From: Saprospiraceae bacterium
Lineage (GTDB): Bacteria; Bacteroidota; Bacteroidia; Chitinophagales; Saprospiraceae
Reading direction: 5' to 3'
DNA length: 32,598 bases
Assembly: GCA_020630475.1 (NCBI GenBank)
Contig: JAHDBI010000035.1
Span: forward strand, 1 to 32,598
In this document: piece after piece, positions 1 to 8,932 of the stretch
Layout of the letters: each line of letters begins with the position of its first letter
Numbering within the stretch: the stretch's first letter is position 1
Program-made: the position numbers and the translations under genes
The notes under the pieces: generated by a model
Seen by the model: the letters and a program-made list of their open reading frames with translations, nothing else
Database searches by the model: none
What the model was told of the DNA's origin: nothing

Positions 1-50
1 AGCTCCTAAGCGCCGATGGTACTGCTACGCGGGAGAGTAGGTCGCCGCCT
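1..50 (+). rRNA. rrf: 5S ribosomal RNA, 3' end (partial)
   Basis: The first 50 bases match the conserved 3' arm of bacterial 5S rRNA: the CCGATGGTACTGC segment followed by GGGAGAGTAGGTCGCCGCC. The window starts inside the gene, so the 5' part, and presumably the 16S and 23S genes of the same operon, lie upstream. The exact 3' end is uncertain by a few bases because the sequence runs straight into eight T residues. Confidence 0.9.
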
Positions 51-57
51 TTTTTTT

Positions 58-94
58 AAAACCCATTGTCATTCTTATGATAATGGGTTTTTTT
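58..94 (+). terminator. Intrinsic terminator of the rRNA operon
   Basis: A stem pairs AAAACCCATT (58-67) with AATGGGTTTT (82-91). A small inner stem, TCAT/ATGA, closes the loop. The right arm merges into a run of seven T. It lies directly after the 5S rRNA, as expected for the end of an rRNA operon. The A/T flanks make it partly symmetric, so it may also stop minus-strand transcription arriving from gpmI. Confidence 0.85.
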
Positions 95-157
95 ATGCAT
101 TGTACATTCAATAATATAAGCGACCTACTCGCACACCCTTCTTCGACACAGCGGTCG

Positions 158-231
158 AGGCTCCTGCATCAAAGGTCCATTTAGGACCTTTGGTTATGCT
201 ACGCATAACTCCATTTAGTCGAGCCTTTTTT
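158..231 (+). terminator. Branched stem-loop cluster ending in a T-run
   Basis: An outer stem AGGCTC (158-163) / GAGCCT (221-226) encloses two perfect hairpins. These are AAAGGTCC (171-178) / GGACCTTT (184-191) and GTTATGC (193-199) / GCATAAC (203-209). The outer right arm runs into six T (226-231), so on the plus strand it reads as a three-way junction followed by a terminator-like tail. No gene is visible that needs a second plus-strand terminator here. The pairings are direct reading; the terminator role is inference. Confidence 0.5.
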
Positions 232-246
232 ATGAAACCTTTATGC

Positions 247-298
247 GAATAACTTTAGGGCTTTCTCCTTTTTAGGAGAAATCGAAACCTCGTTATTC
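247..298. repeat. Nested inverted repeat downstream of gpmI
   Basis: GAATAAC (247-253) pairs with GTTATTC (292-298). Inside it a perfect 8-bp hairpin TTTCTCCT (262-269) / AGGAGAAA (274-281) has a TTTT loop. It lies in the 3' flank of minus-strand gpmI and could stabilise or end that transcript, but no T-run follows on the minus strand. The remainder of 95-344 shows no coding capacity. Confidence 0.55.
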
Positions 299-344
299 TC
301 TTTCCTTAGTGATTTATTCTTACAGCCTAAATGGATCTTAAAAT

Positions 345-1874
345 TTAATGAACAAGAGAATCACCTGTCATTTCATCAGGAATTTCTTCATTCAAAAGCG
401 ACAGAATAGTTGTTGCAATATCCGCCAACTTACCATCATTTACTCTTGCTTGTTCCCTACCCTCTCTAATATATATAATAGGTACTAGGTTCGTGGTATG
501 CGCAGTGTGTGGACTACCATCTTCATTGACCATAATATCACTATTACCATGATCAGCAATGACAATAATATGATATCCCGTGGATTTTGCATATTCAATT
601 AAGCTTGAGATACATTGATCCACTGTCTCGGCTGCCTTAACGGCGGCACTAAAATCTCCAGTGTGCCCTACCATATCCGTATTCGCATAATTAATTACGG
701 CAAAATCCGGATGTTTTTCCTCAAGGTGATTTAATAAAGCTTCGGTTATTTCATGAGCGCTCATTTCAGGCTGTAAATCATATGTCGCCACTTTCGGTGA
801 AGGGACCATGATTCTTTCTTCTCCATTAAATGGTTCTTCCTTTCCACCATTAAAGAAAAAAGTAACATGAGGATACTTTTCAGTTTCGGCAATTCGCACC
901 TGCGTTCTTTTCTTTTGTTCTAACACCTCCCCTAGCGTATTCACTAAATTTTCTTTTGTATACACGACATGAAGATTCTTAAAACTTTCATCATACATTG
1001 TCATTGTGACATAATGAAGATCTAACTTTTTCATATGATGATCTTCAATATCCTCTTGTGTTAATACATGCGTCAATTGACGAGGTCGGTCAGTTCTGAA
1101 ATTGATAAACAAAACAACATCACCAGATTCAATAGAGGCTACTTTAGGTTCTTTGCCAGTGTCCACAAGAATCGGCGGCATAAACTCATCTGTAATATCT
1201 TTTTCGTATTGCTGTTGAACTGCACCTAAGGGTTTATCTGTAAATGTCTCGGCCATCCTATTCACCAAAAGATCATACGCCACTTTAGTCCTCTCCCATC
1301 TCGTATCACGATCCATAGCATAATAGCGACCCACAATACTTGCCAAGGAAGCTTCCTTATCTCGAATATAATTTAATAAGTCTTCCAAGTACTTAACGCC
1401 TCCATTCGGTGATGTATCTCGGCCATCTAAAAAAGCATGTATAAAGACTTCCTTCAAGCCCTCTTTCTCCGTAAAATCACAAACGGCTTTTAAATGATTA
1501 ATATGTGCGTGTACGCCGCCGTCAGATAAAAGACCCATGATGTGGACCTTCTTTCCTTCTTGTTTCGCTTTCGCGAAAGTGTTTAAAAGAATAGGATTTT
1601 TGAAAAAATCACCTGATTGGATTTCATTATTAATGCGGGCTAATTCTTGAAAAACGACCCTACCAGCACCTATGTTTAAGTGACCTACTTCGGAATTTCC
1701 CATCTGCCCTTCTGGTAAACCAACATCTTCTCCAAAGGTAGTTAATCTTGCATTTGGATAGTTTTCGATCAATGAATCATAATACGGGGTTTTGGCTTTC
1801 GCCAATGCGCTAACCTTGGGATTATCATTTAATCCCCATCCATCCAAAATCACCAAAATTGCTTTTTCTTTCAC
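345..1874 (-). CDS. gpmI: 2,3-bisphosphoglycerate-independent phosphoglycerate mutase
   Basis: Interconverts 3-phosphoglycerate and 2-phosphoglycerate in glycolysis and gluconeogenesis; cytosolic and Mn-dependent. At 509 residues it has the usual family length. An alkaline-phosphatase-like half holds the metal ligands: Asp11 in ILDGWG, the phospho-accepting Ser61 in GNSEVGH, and the C-terminal NTDMVGH, ADHGNSD and PHTAHT motifs. The inserted phosphotransferase half carries GVHAH (about 121-125) and DGRDTSP. The start is GTG (1872-1874); no in-frame ATG lies upstream near it. It appears monocistronic, with a 159-bp spacer to the divergent DUF4783 gene, where I found no TAnnTTTG promoter on either strand. 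Nothing is truncated. Confidence 0.96.
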   Translation of the reverse strand: MKEKAILVILDGWGLNDNPKVSALAKAKTPYYDSLIENYPNARLTTFGEDVGLPEGQMGNSEVGHLNIGAGRVVFQELARINNEIQSGDFFKNPILLNTFAKAKQEGKKVHIMGLLSDGGVHAHINHLKAVCDFTEKEGLKEVFIHAFLDGRDTSPNGGVKYLEDLLNYIRDKEASLASIVGRYYAMDRDTRWERTKVAYDLLVNRMAETFTDKPLGAVQQQYEKDITDEFMPPILVDTGKEPKVASIESGDVVLFINFRTDRPRQLTHVLTQEDIEDHHMKKLDLHYVTMTMYDESFKNLHVVYTKENLVNTLGEVLEQKKRTQVRIAETEKYPHVTFFFNGGKEEPFNGEERIMVPSPKVATYDLQPEMSAHEITEALLNHLEEKHPDFAVINYANTDMVGHTGDFSAAVKAAETVDQCISSLIEYAKSTGYHIIVIADHGNSDIMVNEDGSPHTAHTTNLVPIIYIREGREQARVNDGKLADIATTILSLLNEEIPDEMTGDSLVH

Positions 1875-2033
1875 TTGAAATCCTTGTTTAATTTGTTTAA
1901 CATTACTTTAATAAAAGATGTGAACTTACAATAATTCGTTATTTGTTAAGGTTTTAGCACTAGAGTTTTATTAGCGGAAGACACTTTTTATCGTTTTATC
2001 CGTTTATTAGTATAATGACAAAGGAATAACCAC

Positions 2034-2405
2034 ATGAAATATATATTATTGATTTGTAGCTTGATGCTTTTAAATAATGCCACAGCCCAAGATCTAAGAA
2101 CCGTATTTAAAGCCATCGGTAGTAATAGTGTTAAGTCATTAAGTGATTATATCGCGGATGACCTAGAGGTATGTATTGGTGACGAACAAGATCTCTATAG
2201 TAAATCAGAGGGTATAGAAGTGGTGACTCAATTTTTGACAAAGATTAATGTCAAATCATGTTCTCAAATTCATAAAGGGGCTTCTAAATCCAAGAATTCA
2301 GCGTATCGAGTAGGTAAATTGAAGGGTGCTAATGGAGAAGAGTATCGTGTTTTCGTCTATTATGAAAGAAAACAAATTGTAGAATTAAGATTCGATAAAT
2401 CTTAA
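2034..2405 (+). CDS. DUF4783 family secreted protein
   Basis: A 123-residue protein with a Sec signal peptide (MKYILLICSLMLLNNATAQ, cleavage probably after the Ala-Gln pair near residue 19). The mature part, with FKAIGSNSVKSLSDYIADDLEVCIGDEQ and a C-terminal YRVFVYYERKQIVELRF strand, resembles DUF4783. These are small NTF2-like Bacteroidota proteins of unknown function; I recall this fold assignment but did not search for it. It is predicted periplasmic. Its TAA stop overlaps the TAA stop of the convergent TIGR02757 gene in the shared palindrome TTAA (2402-2405), so no terminator separates them. No function should be assigned. Confidence 0.8.
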   Translation: MKYILLICSLMLLNNATAQDLRTVFKAIGSNSVKSLSDYIADDLEVCIGDEQDLYSKSEGIEVVTQFLTKINVKSCSQIHKGASKSKNSAYRVGKLKGANGEEYRVFVYYERKQIVELRFDKS

Positions 2406-3163
2406 CTTTCTAAGACGCCCATTCCAAATAAAGCATAATCATATTTCGCTGGATCTTCTGGATCAAATTGTCGTAAGACCTCCATCAATGCTTCGACCGT
2501 TTTCCAATCGCGTTGTTTTCTGTTGATTAGATTTAAGCGATGTGACACTCTTTCGACATGAACATCATATGGCACCATCAATTGACTCATTTTGATGTTA
2601 TTCCAGATACCAAAGTCTACTCCTTTATTATCCTTTCTGACCATCCATCTTAAAAACATATTGAGCCGCTTACACGTGGATTTCCTTTCAGGCGTAGACA
2701 CATGTTTACGTGTACGATGAGGAGCGTATGGTAGATTAAAGAAGTTGTTATGAAAATTAATCAAGACTTCTCGCACTTCAGTCTCTTCACCATTGGCGAA
2801 AGCCGACTCCAAAGAATCATGTTGTTGATAATGCATCTGAAGTCTCTCTAAAAAATATAGGGTATCTGTAAATTGAAAAGTTCTATGCTTAAAATCACTA
2901 AATCTTTTACGATCGTGTTCTTGATGATTCTTTATAAAATCATAAGGAGCATTATCCATTAAACCAAAGAGTTCATTTGCCTTATTGATGATTGTTTTTC
3001 TTTGGCCCCAAGCCAACATAGCAGTCCAAAATGCAGTAATCTCGATATCCTGTTTAAGAGAATATTGGTGCGGAATTAAAATAGGATCAGAACCTATAAA
3101 ACTCGGATTGTTATAGCGAAGAACTAACTCGTTAAGTTGATCAACTAAAGCCTCTTTAGCCAA
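2402..3163 (-). CDS. TIGR02757 family protein (DUF2400)
   Basis: A 253-residue cytosolic protein of the TIGR02757 family, seen in Bacteroidota and some other bacteria; its function is unknown. Recognisable pieces are the N-terminal [25 protein letters not shown], then [26 protein letters not shown] and a helical C-terminus with [10 protein letters not shown] and MVPYDVHV. The pattern is reminiscent of HhH-type DNA glycosylase folds, but that is only inference. The start is TTG at 3161-3163, inside the last codons of infB (8-bp overlap). A stop codon lies a few codons upstream in frame, so TTG is the only reasonable start, which implies translational coupling to infB. It is the last gene of the rimP operon. 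Confidence 0.85.
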   Translation of the reverse strand: MAKEALVDQLNELVLRYNNPSFIGSDPILIPHQYSLKQDIEITAFWTAMLAWGQRKTIINKANELFGLMDNAPYDFIKNHQEHDRKRFSDFKHRTFQFTDTLYFLERLQMHYQQHDSLESAFANGEETEVREVLINFHNNFFNLPYAPHRTRKHVSTPERKSTCKRLNMFLRWMVRKDNKGVDFGIWNNIKMSQLMVPYDVHVERVSHRLNLINRKQRDWKTVEALMEVLRQFDPEDPAKYDYALFGMGVLES

Positions 3164-5849
3164 GGGTTTGCTTTACTGAAATGATATCATATCCTTCGAT
3201 AATGTCACCTGCTTTGATATCATTAAAGTTCTTTATGGTCAAACCACATTCAAAACCGGATTTAACTTCTTTAGCATCGTCTTTGAATCTCTTTAAACTC
3301 GTTAAAGCTCCTTTCACTCCTTCTTTCTGAGGATATATCACAATACCGTCACGTATCAATCTGATATGAGTATTTCTAGTGATGACACCTTCCTGAACAA
3401 AGCAACCTGCGATCGTTCCGATCCGACTAATTTTGAACGTTTCTCGCACTTCAACTTGACAAACAATTTTTTCTTCTTCCTTCGCATCAAGCATTCCTTC
3501 CATCGCCATTTTAATTTCATCGATGGCCTCATAAATGATCGAATACGTTTTAATCTGAACTCCTTCTTTCTCTGATAATTGTCTTGCACCTTGAGATGGT
3601 CTTACTTGGAAACCTATTACAATGGCGTCAGAGGCAGATGCTAAAAGAACATCTGATTCGACGATTTGTCCTACCGCCTTGTGAATCACATTTACCTGAA
3701 TGGTTTCTACAGATAACTTTATCAATGAATCAGCTAAGGCTTCAATAGAACCATCCACGTCACCCTTAATGATCAAATTCAACTCTTTAAATGTACCTAA
3801 AGCCAATCTTCTACCAATTTCATCAAGACTAATTCTCTTGATTGCTCTAGTTGTTTGTTCACGATCAATTTGAGATCTCTTGGTAGCCAATTGTCTTGCC
3901 TCTTGTTCACTTTCCATCACCCTAAACTTCTCACCCGCTTGAGGTGCACCACTAAGACCAAGAACAAGTACTGGTGTTGATGGACCAGCCAACTTAACTT
4001 TTTTACCTCTTTCATTGAACATGGCCTTCACCTTACCGGAATGTGATCCTGCAACCATACTATCTCCAATTTTTAGAGATCCGTTTTGTACAAGAACTTT
4101 AGTCACATAACCACGACCTTTGTCTAAAGAAGCTTCTACTACTGTACCGTGTGCCTCTCTATTTGGATTGGCCTTAAGGTCTAGAACTTCTGCTTCCAAT
4201 AAAATTTTCTCTAACAGCTGATCTATATTCTCTCCAGTCTTTGCTGATATGTCCTGACTTTGGAATTTACCACCCCATTCCTCAACTAGAAGGTTCATTT
4301 CGGCTAATTCCTGCTTTATACGTTCAGGTTGTGCACCGTCTTTATCAATTTTATTAATGGCAAAAACTATAGGAACACCTGCCGCTTGAGCATGACTAAT
4401 GGCTTCTTTAGATTGAGGCATGATTCTATCGTCTGCCGCTAAAATTACGACAACCACATCAGTCACTTTCGCTCCTCTTGCTCTCATCGCTGTAAATGCC
4501 TCGTGACCTGGTGTATCCAAGAATGTAATTTTCTTTTTGTCTTTACCAACTGAAACTTCATATGCCCCAATGTGTTGAGTGATACCACCAGCTTCTCCGT
4601 CAGCTACGTTAGCACTTCTAATAAAGTCAAGTAATGATGTTTTACCATGATCTACGTGACCCATCACAGTGACAATAGGAGCTCTTGATTCTAAATCTTC
4701 CTCCTTATCAACGATTATCTCTTCTACATTCTCTTCTTCTTCAGCATTGATAAACTCTACTTCTCTATCAAATTCAGTAGACACTAATTCGATAATCTCA
4801 GCATCCAATCTTTGGTTGATCGATACGATCACACCCAAGTTCATACAAGTCGTAATCACCTCTGACACACCGACTCCAAGTAGATTTGCTAATTCAGATA
4901 CGGATACAAATTCAGTAAGCTTCAGCTTACTTGTATCTACCTGAGCATCGAGCATTTCTTGTTTCTCTCTCTTATCCTCTCTGTTGTCCCGTCTTATTTT
5001 CTGACGTTTATTTTTACCACGGCCAGATAATCTAGCCATAGTTGCTTTGATCTTATCTTCTATTTCTTTTTTAGAAACTTCTTTAACCTCTTCCCTTTTG
5101 CGACCTTGATTCTGTCCACCTTGTTTTTTGAAATTGGTAATTCCTGAAACCTTTTTTCGGGTTCTCTTTCTTCTTTCGTTAGGTTGTTTCTTTTGTACTG
5201 GTTCAGACTTCTTAGGAGTCTTGTTGATTTCTTTGAGCTTATTCGCATCAATTTTACCAAGGATCTTTAGTCCTTGTAATTGTGGTGCTTCCGCTCGTTT
5301 CATTAAGTTCTCTTCTACCTCTTTCTTCGGTTCAGCCTCTTGCGGCTTTTCTTCTACATCCTCCACCTTTTTCTCTACAGGTGCTTCCTCCTTCTTCTTC
5401 GCCGGTTTTTTCTTTTCTAGATCAATCTTGCCTATAACTTTTAGCTTCGGAGATTCTACCTTGATTGTTTCTGTTTCTTCTTGAGACTTTTCTTTCGGTT
5501 CTTCCTTTACTGGTTCTTCTGGCTTTTCTTCCTCTTTTACTTTTTCTTCCGCTTCCGTTGAAGGTTCAGTTACCTCGGTTGGAGTTTCGTCAGATGCCGG
5601 TGCTGCAGCTCGAGCTCCTTCGTCGGCTTCATCATCTTTAGTTACACGATTACCAATGACCAATTGATCTGCCTGTTCTTTTACAGCTATTGAGTTACTA
5701 AATTCCTTAAGAAGGAGGTCTTCCATCTCTTCCGAAATTTTCGTTGTTGGTCTATTTTGAACTTCAAACCCTTGTTCGGTTAGAAACTCGACTATAGTAG
5801 ACGTTCCAACATTTAACTCTTTAGCAATTTTTACTAATCTCTTTGCCAT
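3156..5849 (-). CDS. infB: Translation initiation factor IF-2
   Basis: A GTPase that places initiator fMet-tRNA on the 30S subunit and promotes 50S joining. At 897 residues it is in the long bacterial class. An N-terminal IF2_N helix domain (1-50, [17 protein letters not shown]) is followed by a highly charged Lys/Glu linker (about 60-310) and a second IF2_N-like segment (about 315-360, [18 protein letters not shown]). The G domain has GHVDHGKT (397-404), DTPGHEAF and NKID, followed by domains II-IV. The start is ATG (5847-5849), 29 bp after nusA. The repetitive linker produces long spurious open frames on the opposite strand. It belongs to the rimP-nusA-infB operon. Confidence 0.98.
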   Translation of the reverse strand: MAKRLVKIAKELNVGTSTIVEFLTEQGFEVQNRPTTKISEEMEDLLLKEFSNSIAVKEQADQLVIGNRVTKDDEADEGARAAAPASDETPTEVTEPSTEAEEKVKEEEKPEEPVKEEPKEKSQEETETIKVESPKLKVIGKIDLEKKKPAKKKEEAPVEKKVEDVEEKPQEAEPKKEVEENLMKRAEAPQLQGLKILGKIDANKLKEINKTPKKSEPVQKKQPNERRKRTRKKVSGITNFKKQGGQNQGRKREEVKEVSKKEIEDKIKATMARLSGRGKNKRQKIRRDNREDKREKQEMLDAQVDTSKLKLTEFVSVSELANLLGVGVSEVITTCMNLGVIVSINQRLDAEIIELVSTEFDREVEFINAEEEENVEEIIVDKEEDLESRAPIVTVMGHVDHGKTSLLDFIRSANVADGEAGGITQHIGAYEVSVGKDKKKITFLDTPGHEAFTAMRARGAKVTDVVVVILAADDRIMPQSKEAISHAQAAGVPIVFAINKIDKDGAQPERIKQELAEMNLLVEEWGGKFQSQDISAKTGENIDQLLEKILLEAEVLDLKANPNREAHGTVVEASLDKGRGYVTKVLVQNGSLKIGDSMVAGSHSGKVKAMFNERGKKVKLAGPSTPVLVLGLSGAPQAGEKFRVMESEQEARQLATKRSQIDREQTTRAIKRISLDEIGRRLALGTFKELNLIIKGDVDGSIEALADSLIKLSVETIQVNVIHKAVGQIVESDVLLASASDAIVIGFQVRPSQGARQLSEKEGVQIKTYSIIYEAIDEIKMAMEGMLDAKEEEKIVCQVEVRETFKISRIGTIAGCFVQEGVITRNTHIRLIRDGIVIYPQKEGVKGALTSLKRFKDDAKEVKSGFECGLTIKNFNDIKAGDIIEGYDIISVKQTLG

Positions 5850-5878
5850 TTAATAAATCTTAATACTTAAAAACTTTC

Positions 5879-7129
5879 CTATCCTGCTTTTTCGTCTTCA
5901 TCGAATTCGGCTGCAAGAATAGCCAAAACATCATCAATTGTTTCTTCCTCCAAATCTGTACGCCTCATTAATTCGTCTTTACTTAGATCTAAAACACTTT
6001 TCGCTGAATCACATCCAATATTTTTCAACGCGTCAATTACCCACGCTTCGATTTCATCGGAGAATTCATCTAGCTCAACATCTTCAATTTCAATTTGATC
6101 ATTTTCTCTGTAGACATCAATCTCATAACCTGACAGTCTACTTGCTAGTTTAATATTCGTTCCACCTTTACCAATGGCCAATGAAACTTGATCAGGCTTC
6201 AGGAAAACTGCTGCCCTTTTCTTGTCATCATCTAAATTGATACTTGAAACTTTTGCTGGAGTCAATGATCTTTGAATGAATAGAACGTTGTTGCTCGTAT
6301 AATTGACGATATCAATATTCTCATTTTTTAATTCTCTTACGATTCCGTGGATTCTAGATCCTTTCATACCTACACAAGCCCCTACTGGATCAATTCTATC
6401 GTCGTAAGATTCTACGGCTACTTTTGCTCTTTCACCAGGAATTCTTTCGATTTTCTTAATGGTGATTAAACCATCTTCGATTTCTGGAACTTCCTGTTCT
6501 AATAATTTTTCTAGGAACGTACTGTCTGTACGAGAAACCATAACGATAGGGTTATTATTTCTCATTTCTACTCTTTTGATTACCCCACGGACCATATCTC
6601 CTTTACGGAAAAAATCGCCTCTGATCATTTCATTTCTGGGTAGTACTAATTCGTTACCAGTCACATCATCGAGTACAAGTATTTCTCTTTTCAAGATTTG
6701 GTGAACCTCTCCCAGGATAATTTCTCCAATTCTATCCATGTATCTCTTATAGACTTCGTCTTTCTCTAATTCCATAATTCTAGAAATCAAAGTTTGTCGA
6801 GCAGCCATAATCGCACGTCTACCAAAATCTTCTAAAACTAATTGCTCATAACACTCTTCTCCAATTTCATAATCTTCTTCAATGGACTGAGCCTCTGAAA
6901 AGGAAATCTGGCTTCTTTCATCCATGACCTCACCATCTGGAACAATTTCTCTAACTCTCCACATTTCTAAGTCACCGTTTTGTGTGTTGACAATGACATC
7001 GAAATTATCATCAGATCCATATTTTTTTCTGATCAGTGTTCGAAATACATCTTCCAAAACACGAACCATTGTAGGTCTGTCTATATTTTTTCCTGCTTTA
7101 AACTCCGAAAAGGATTCTACTAAATTCAT
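5879..7129 (-). CDS. nusA: Transcription termination/antitermination factor NusA
   Basis: Binds RNA polymerase and nascent RNA and modulates pausing, intrinsic termination and rRNA antitermination. The 416 residues hold an N-terminal RNAP-binding domain (1-130), an S1 domain (about 135-200, GDMVRGVIKRVEMRNNNPIVMVSR) and two KH domains. KH1 carries DPVGACVGMKGSRIHGIV and KH2 carries KPDQVSLAIGKGGTNIKLAS. A short acidic C-terminal segment (about 350-416) has one helix-hairpin-like stretch. It is shorter than E. coli NusA, as is usual outside Proteobacteria. The start is ATG (7127-7129), 12 bp after rimP. A hairpin plus T8 lies in the operon leader, a plausible target for NusA feedback (inference). 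Confidence 0.97.
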   Translation of the reverse strand: MNLVESFSEFKAGKNIDRPTMVRVLEDVFRTLIRKKYGSDDNFDVIVNTQNGDLEMWRVREIVPDGEVMDERSQISFSEAQSIEEDYEIGEECYEQLVLEDFGRRAIMAARQTLISRIMELEKDEVYKRYMDRIGEIILGEVHQILKREILVLDDVTGNELVLPRNEMIRGDFFRKGDMVRGVIKRVEMRNNNPIVMVSRTDSTFLEKLLEQEVPEIEDGLITIKKIERIPGERAKVAVESYDDRIDPVGACVGMKGSRIHGIVRELKNENIDIVNYTSNNVLFIQRSLTPAKVSSINLDDDKKRAAVFLKPDQVSLAIGKGGTNIKLASRLSGYEIDVYRENDQIEIEDVELDEFSDEIEAWVIDALKNIGCDSAKSVLDLSKDELMRRTDLEEETIDDVLAILAAEFDEDEKAG

Positions 7130-7141
7130 AACTGAAATATA

Positions 7142-7615
7142 TTAGAAGCTAATTTTAATTTTCGATTCTACAATCGAGTCAAAATTTATATCTATTCTTT
7201 TTTCTATTTTTTTCTTTTTACTCTTTGAGTTTGGGTCTTGTACCATTGTCATCAATACGATTTTATCTTCTGTCACCTCAAGCAATTCTCCCACAAATCG
7301 TCCTTCGTTCACCACCTTCACCTTAATCATTCTTCCTACATTCTTTTTGTACTGTCTTTTCAGTCGCAAAGGTCTTCCAACTCCTGCCGAAGATACTTCG
7401 AGGGTATACTTCTCTCCCAGCCACAATTCTTCATCTAATACTTCTTCTATCTTACGGCTAATTTTTCTGCATTTTTCAAAAGTGACGCCTTCGTCACTAT
7501 CGAGATATGCTTCAATTCGATTTGGAGATTCTTTCAATTCAACCAGAAAACAATCGTTGAATCCTAATTCCACAATTGTTTCTTCAATTAACTTCTGAAC
7601 TTTACTTTCTTCCAA
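7142..7615 (-). CDS. rimP: Ribosome maturation factor RimP
   Basis: Assists assembly of the 30S subunit. The 157 residues contain the N-terminal alpha/beta domain (IEAYLDSDEGVTFEKCRKISRKIEEVLDEE) and the signature YTLEVSSAGVGRPLR, then an SH3-like C-terminal domain (VGELLEVTEDKIVL). The start is TTG at 7613-7615; no ATG or GTG lies in frame before an upstream stop, and the protein otherwise begins exactly where RimP proteins do. It is the first gene of the operon with nusA and infB, an arrangement conserved across bacteria. A promoter-like TAACTTTG and an intrinsic-terminator-like hairpin occupy the short leader. Confidence 0.94.
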   Translation of the reverse strand: MEESKVQKLIEETIVELGFNDCFLVELKESPNRIEAYLDSDEGVTFEKCRKISRKIEEVLDEELWLGEKYTLEVSSAGVGRPLRLKRQYKKNVGRMIKVKVVNEGRFVGELLEVTEDKIVLMTMVQDPNSKSKKKKIEKRIDINFDSIVESKIKISF

Positions 7616-7629
7616 TTTCGAATCATTTG

Positions 7630-7660
7630 AAAAAAAAGAGGGAACAAAACTTGCTCCCTC
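7630..7660 (-). terminator. Intrinsic terminator in the rimP operon leader (putative attenuator)
   Basis: Read on the minus strand, GAGGGAGC (7660-7653) pairs with GTTCCCTC (7645-7638) with one G-T wobble. Two further A-T pairs extend it, and eight T follow (7637-7630). The T-run ends 14 bases before the TTG start of rimP and the hairpin lies between the promoter-like element at 7675-7682 and the gene. No gene ends on the minus strand upstream of it, so it is not a normal 3'-end terminator. A role in attenuation of rimP-nusA-infB is inference. Confidence 0.75.
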
Positions 7661-7674
7661 CCCTAAAACTTGCG

Positions 7675-7705
7675 CAAAGTTAAGCTTTTATAAGGGATTA
7701 TTCAA
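7675..7705 (-). promoter_or_regulatory. Promoter of the rimP operon
   Basis: On the minus strand TAACTTTG (7682-7675) matches the Bacteroidota -7 consensus TAnnTTTG. A TTG (7705-7703) lies 20 bp upstream, where the -33 element is expected. Transcription would start near 7668, only about eight bases before the leader hairpin. Confidence 0.6.
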
Positions 7706-7752
7706 TTAAAACCGCCTATAAAAAAGGTCTAAATCGAAATCAATTCTATGAC

Positions 7753-7760
7753 TATCTTTG
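7753..7760 (+). promoter_or_regulatory. Promoter -7 element of the mqnC operon
   Basis: TATCTTTG matches TAnnTTTG exactly and lies 28 bp before the mqnC ATG. No clear -33 TTTG is visible. It is divergent from the rimP promoter; the two -7 elements are about 70 bp apart. Confidence 0.55.
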
Positions 7761-7788
7761 TTAGGTTTCCAATAATTGAAATGTCAGC

Positions 7789-8931
7789 ATGGATAAAAAT
7801 GAACTACTCCATAGAGCTTTAAACTTAGAACACCTCAACATTGAAGAAGGCGTATTCTTATTTGAGAATGCCACGACCACAGAATTAATGTTTGTAGGTA
7901 ACAAACTGAGATTTAAACATCGTCCTGAACCCATAGTTAGTTGGATCATAGATCGAAATTCAAATACTACTAATGTCTGTATTGCAAACTGTAAGTTCTG
8001 TAATTTCTATCGTAGACCCGGGCACGAAGAGTCGTATATCACGGATATTGAAACATATAAAAAGAAAATTGAAGAAACTTTTGATTTTGGAGGCGAACAA
8101 CTTCTATTACAAGGTGGTCATCACCCTGACTTAGGGCTTCAATATTATTGTGATTTGTTCAGCGAATTAAAATCACTGTATCCAAATTTGAAGCTTCATG
8201 CCTTGGGTCCACCCGAAATTGCTCACATCACGAAACTAGAAGGTAGCACTCATTTCGAAGTGTTAAAAGCCTTGAAAGAATCAGGTTTAGATTCTCTTCC
8301 TGGTGCAGGAGCAGAAATTTTAAATGATCGAGTAAGAAGACTGATCTCCAAAGGTAAATGTGGTGGAGACGAATGGTTAGAAATTATGCGCGTGGCACAT
8401 ACTTTAAATATTACGACATCCGCAACCATGATGTTTGGCCACATTGAGACCAATTACGAACGAATGGAACATTTGGTGCGAATAAGAGAAATACAGGTGC
8501 AAAAACCTGAAAGTGCAAAAGGGTTTCTTGCATTTATTCCTTGGCCATTTATGGATGAGGATACTATTCTAAAAAAATTAAAGCGCGCACGAAATTCGTG
8601 TACTGGAGATGAGTATATCAAAATGATAGCCATGAGTAGAATCATGCTCCCCAATATTAAAAACATTCAAGCATCTTGGTTAACGGTTGGTAAGAAGATA
8701 GCACAGGCCTGTTTACATGCTGGCGCCAATGATTTTGGTAGTATCATGATAGAGGAAAATGTTGTCTCTGCAGCGGGTGCCGCATTTAGATTTACCGCAG
8801 ATGGAATACAGCAATCCATTACAGATGCCGGATTTGAACCAAGATTGAGAAATCAAGAATATGAATATCGAGAGGTTCCAAAAAACATAAAACAACAATC
8901 TTTGGATAACTCTACTATGATCGTTGACTAA
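7789..8931 (+). CDS. mqnC: Cyclic dehypoxanthinyl futalosine synthase (menaquinone, futalosine pathway)
   Basis: A radical SAM enzyme that cyclises dehypoxanthine futalosine on the futalosine route to menaquinone, the usual respiratory quinone of Bacteroidota. The 380 residues carry the 4Fe-4S motif C64-x3-C68-x2-C71 within NVCIANCKFCNFYRRPG. They also carry the MqnC-type stretches DRNSNTTNVC, LLLQGGHHPDLGL, GPPEIAHITKLE, LPGAGAEIL and SATMMFGHIE. The related MqnE (aminofutalosine synthase) was considered, but the N-terminal SWIIDRN context and GGHHPDLGL fit MqnC better. The ATG start is 28 bp after a TAnnTTTG element. It is the first gene of an operon with PNP and uvrA; a single base separates it from PNP. 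Other mqn genes are not in the window. Confidence 0.9.
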   Translation: MDKNELLHRALNLEHLNIEEGVFLFENATTTELMFVGNKLRFKHRPEPIVSWIIDRNSNTTNVCIANCKFCNFYRRPGHEESYITDIETYKKKIEETFDFGGEQLLLQGGHHPDLGLQYYCDLFSELKSLYPNLKLHALGPPEIAHITKLEGSTHFEVLKALKESGLDSLPGAGAEILNDRVRRLISKGKCGGDEWLEIMRVAHTLNITTSATMMFGHIETNYERMEHLVRIREIQVQKPESAKGFLAFIPWPFMDEDTILKKLKRARNSCTGDEYIKMIAMSRIMLPNIKNIQASWLTVGKKIAQACLHAGANDFGSIMIEENVVSAAGAAFRFTADGIQQSITDAGFEPRLRNQEYEYREVPKNIKQQSLDNSTMIVD

Positions 8932-8932
8932 T

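Noticed and set aside
5128-5484. 118-codon plus-strand open frame inside infB
   Set aside because: It is the antisense of the Lys/Glu-rich IF-2 linker and reads as a Phe/Ser-rich low-complexity string with no start signal.
7789-8931. MqnE (aminofutalosine synthase) as identity of the radical SAM gene
   Set aside because: The motif context around the cysteines and GGHHPDLGL, GAGAEIL fits MqnC better.
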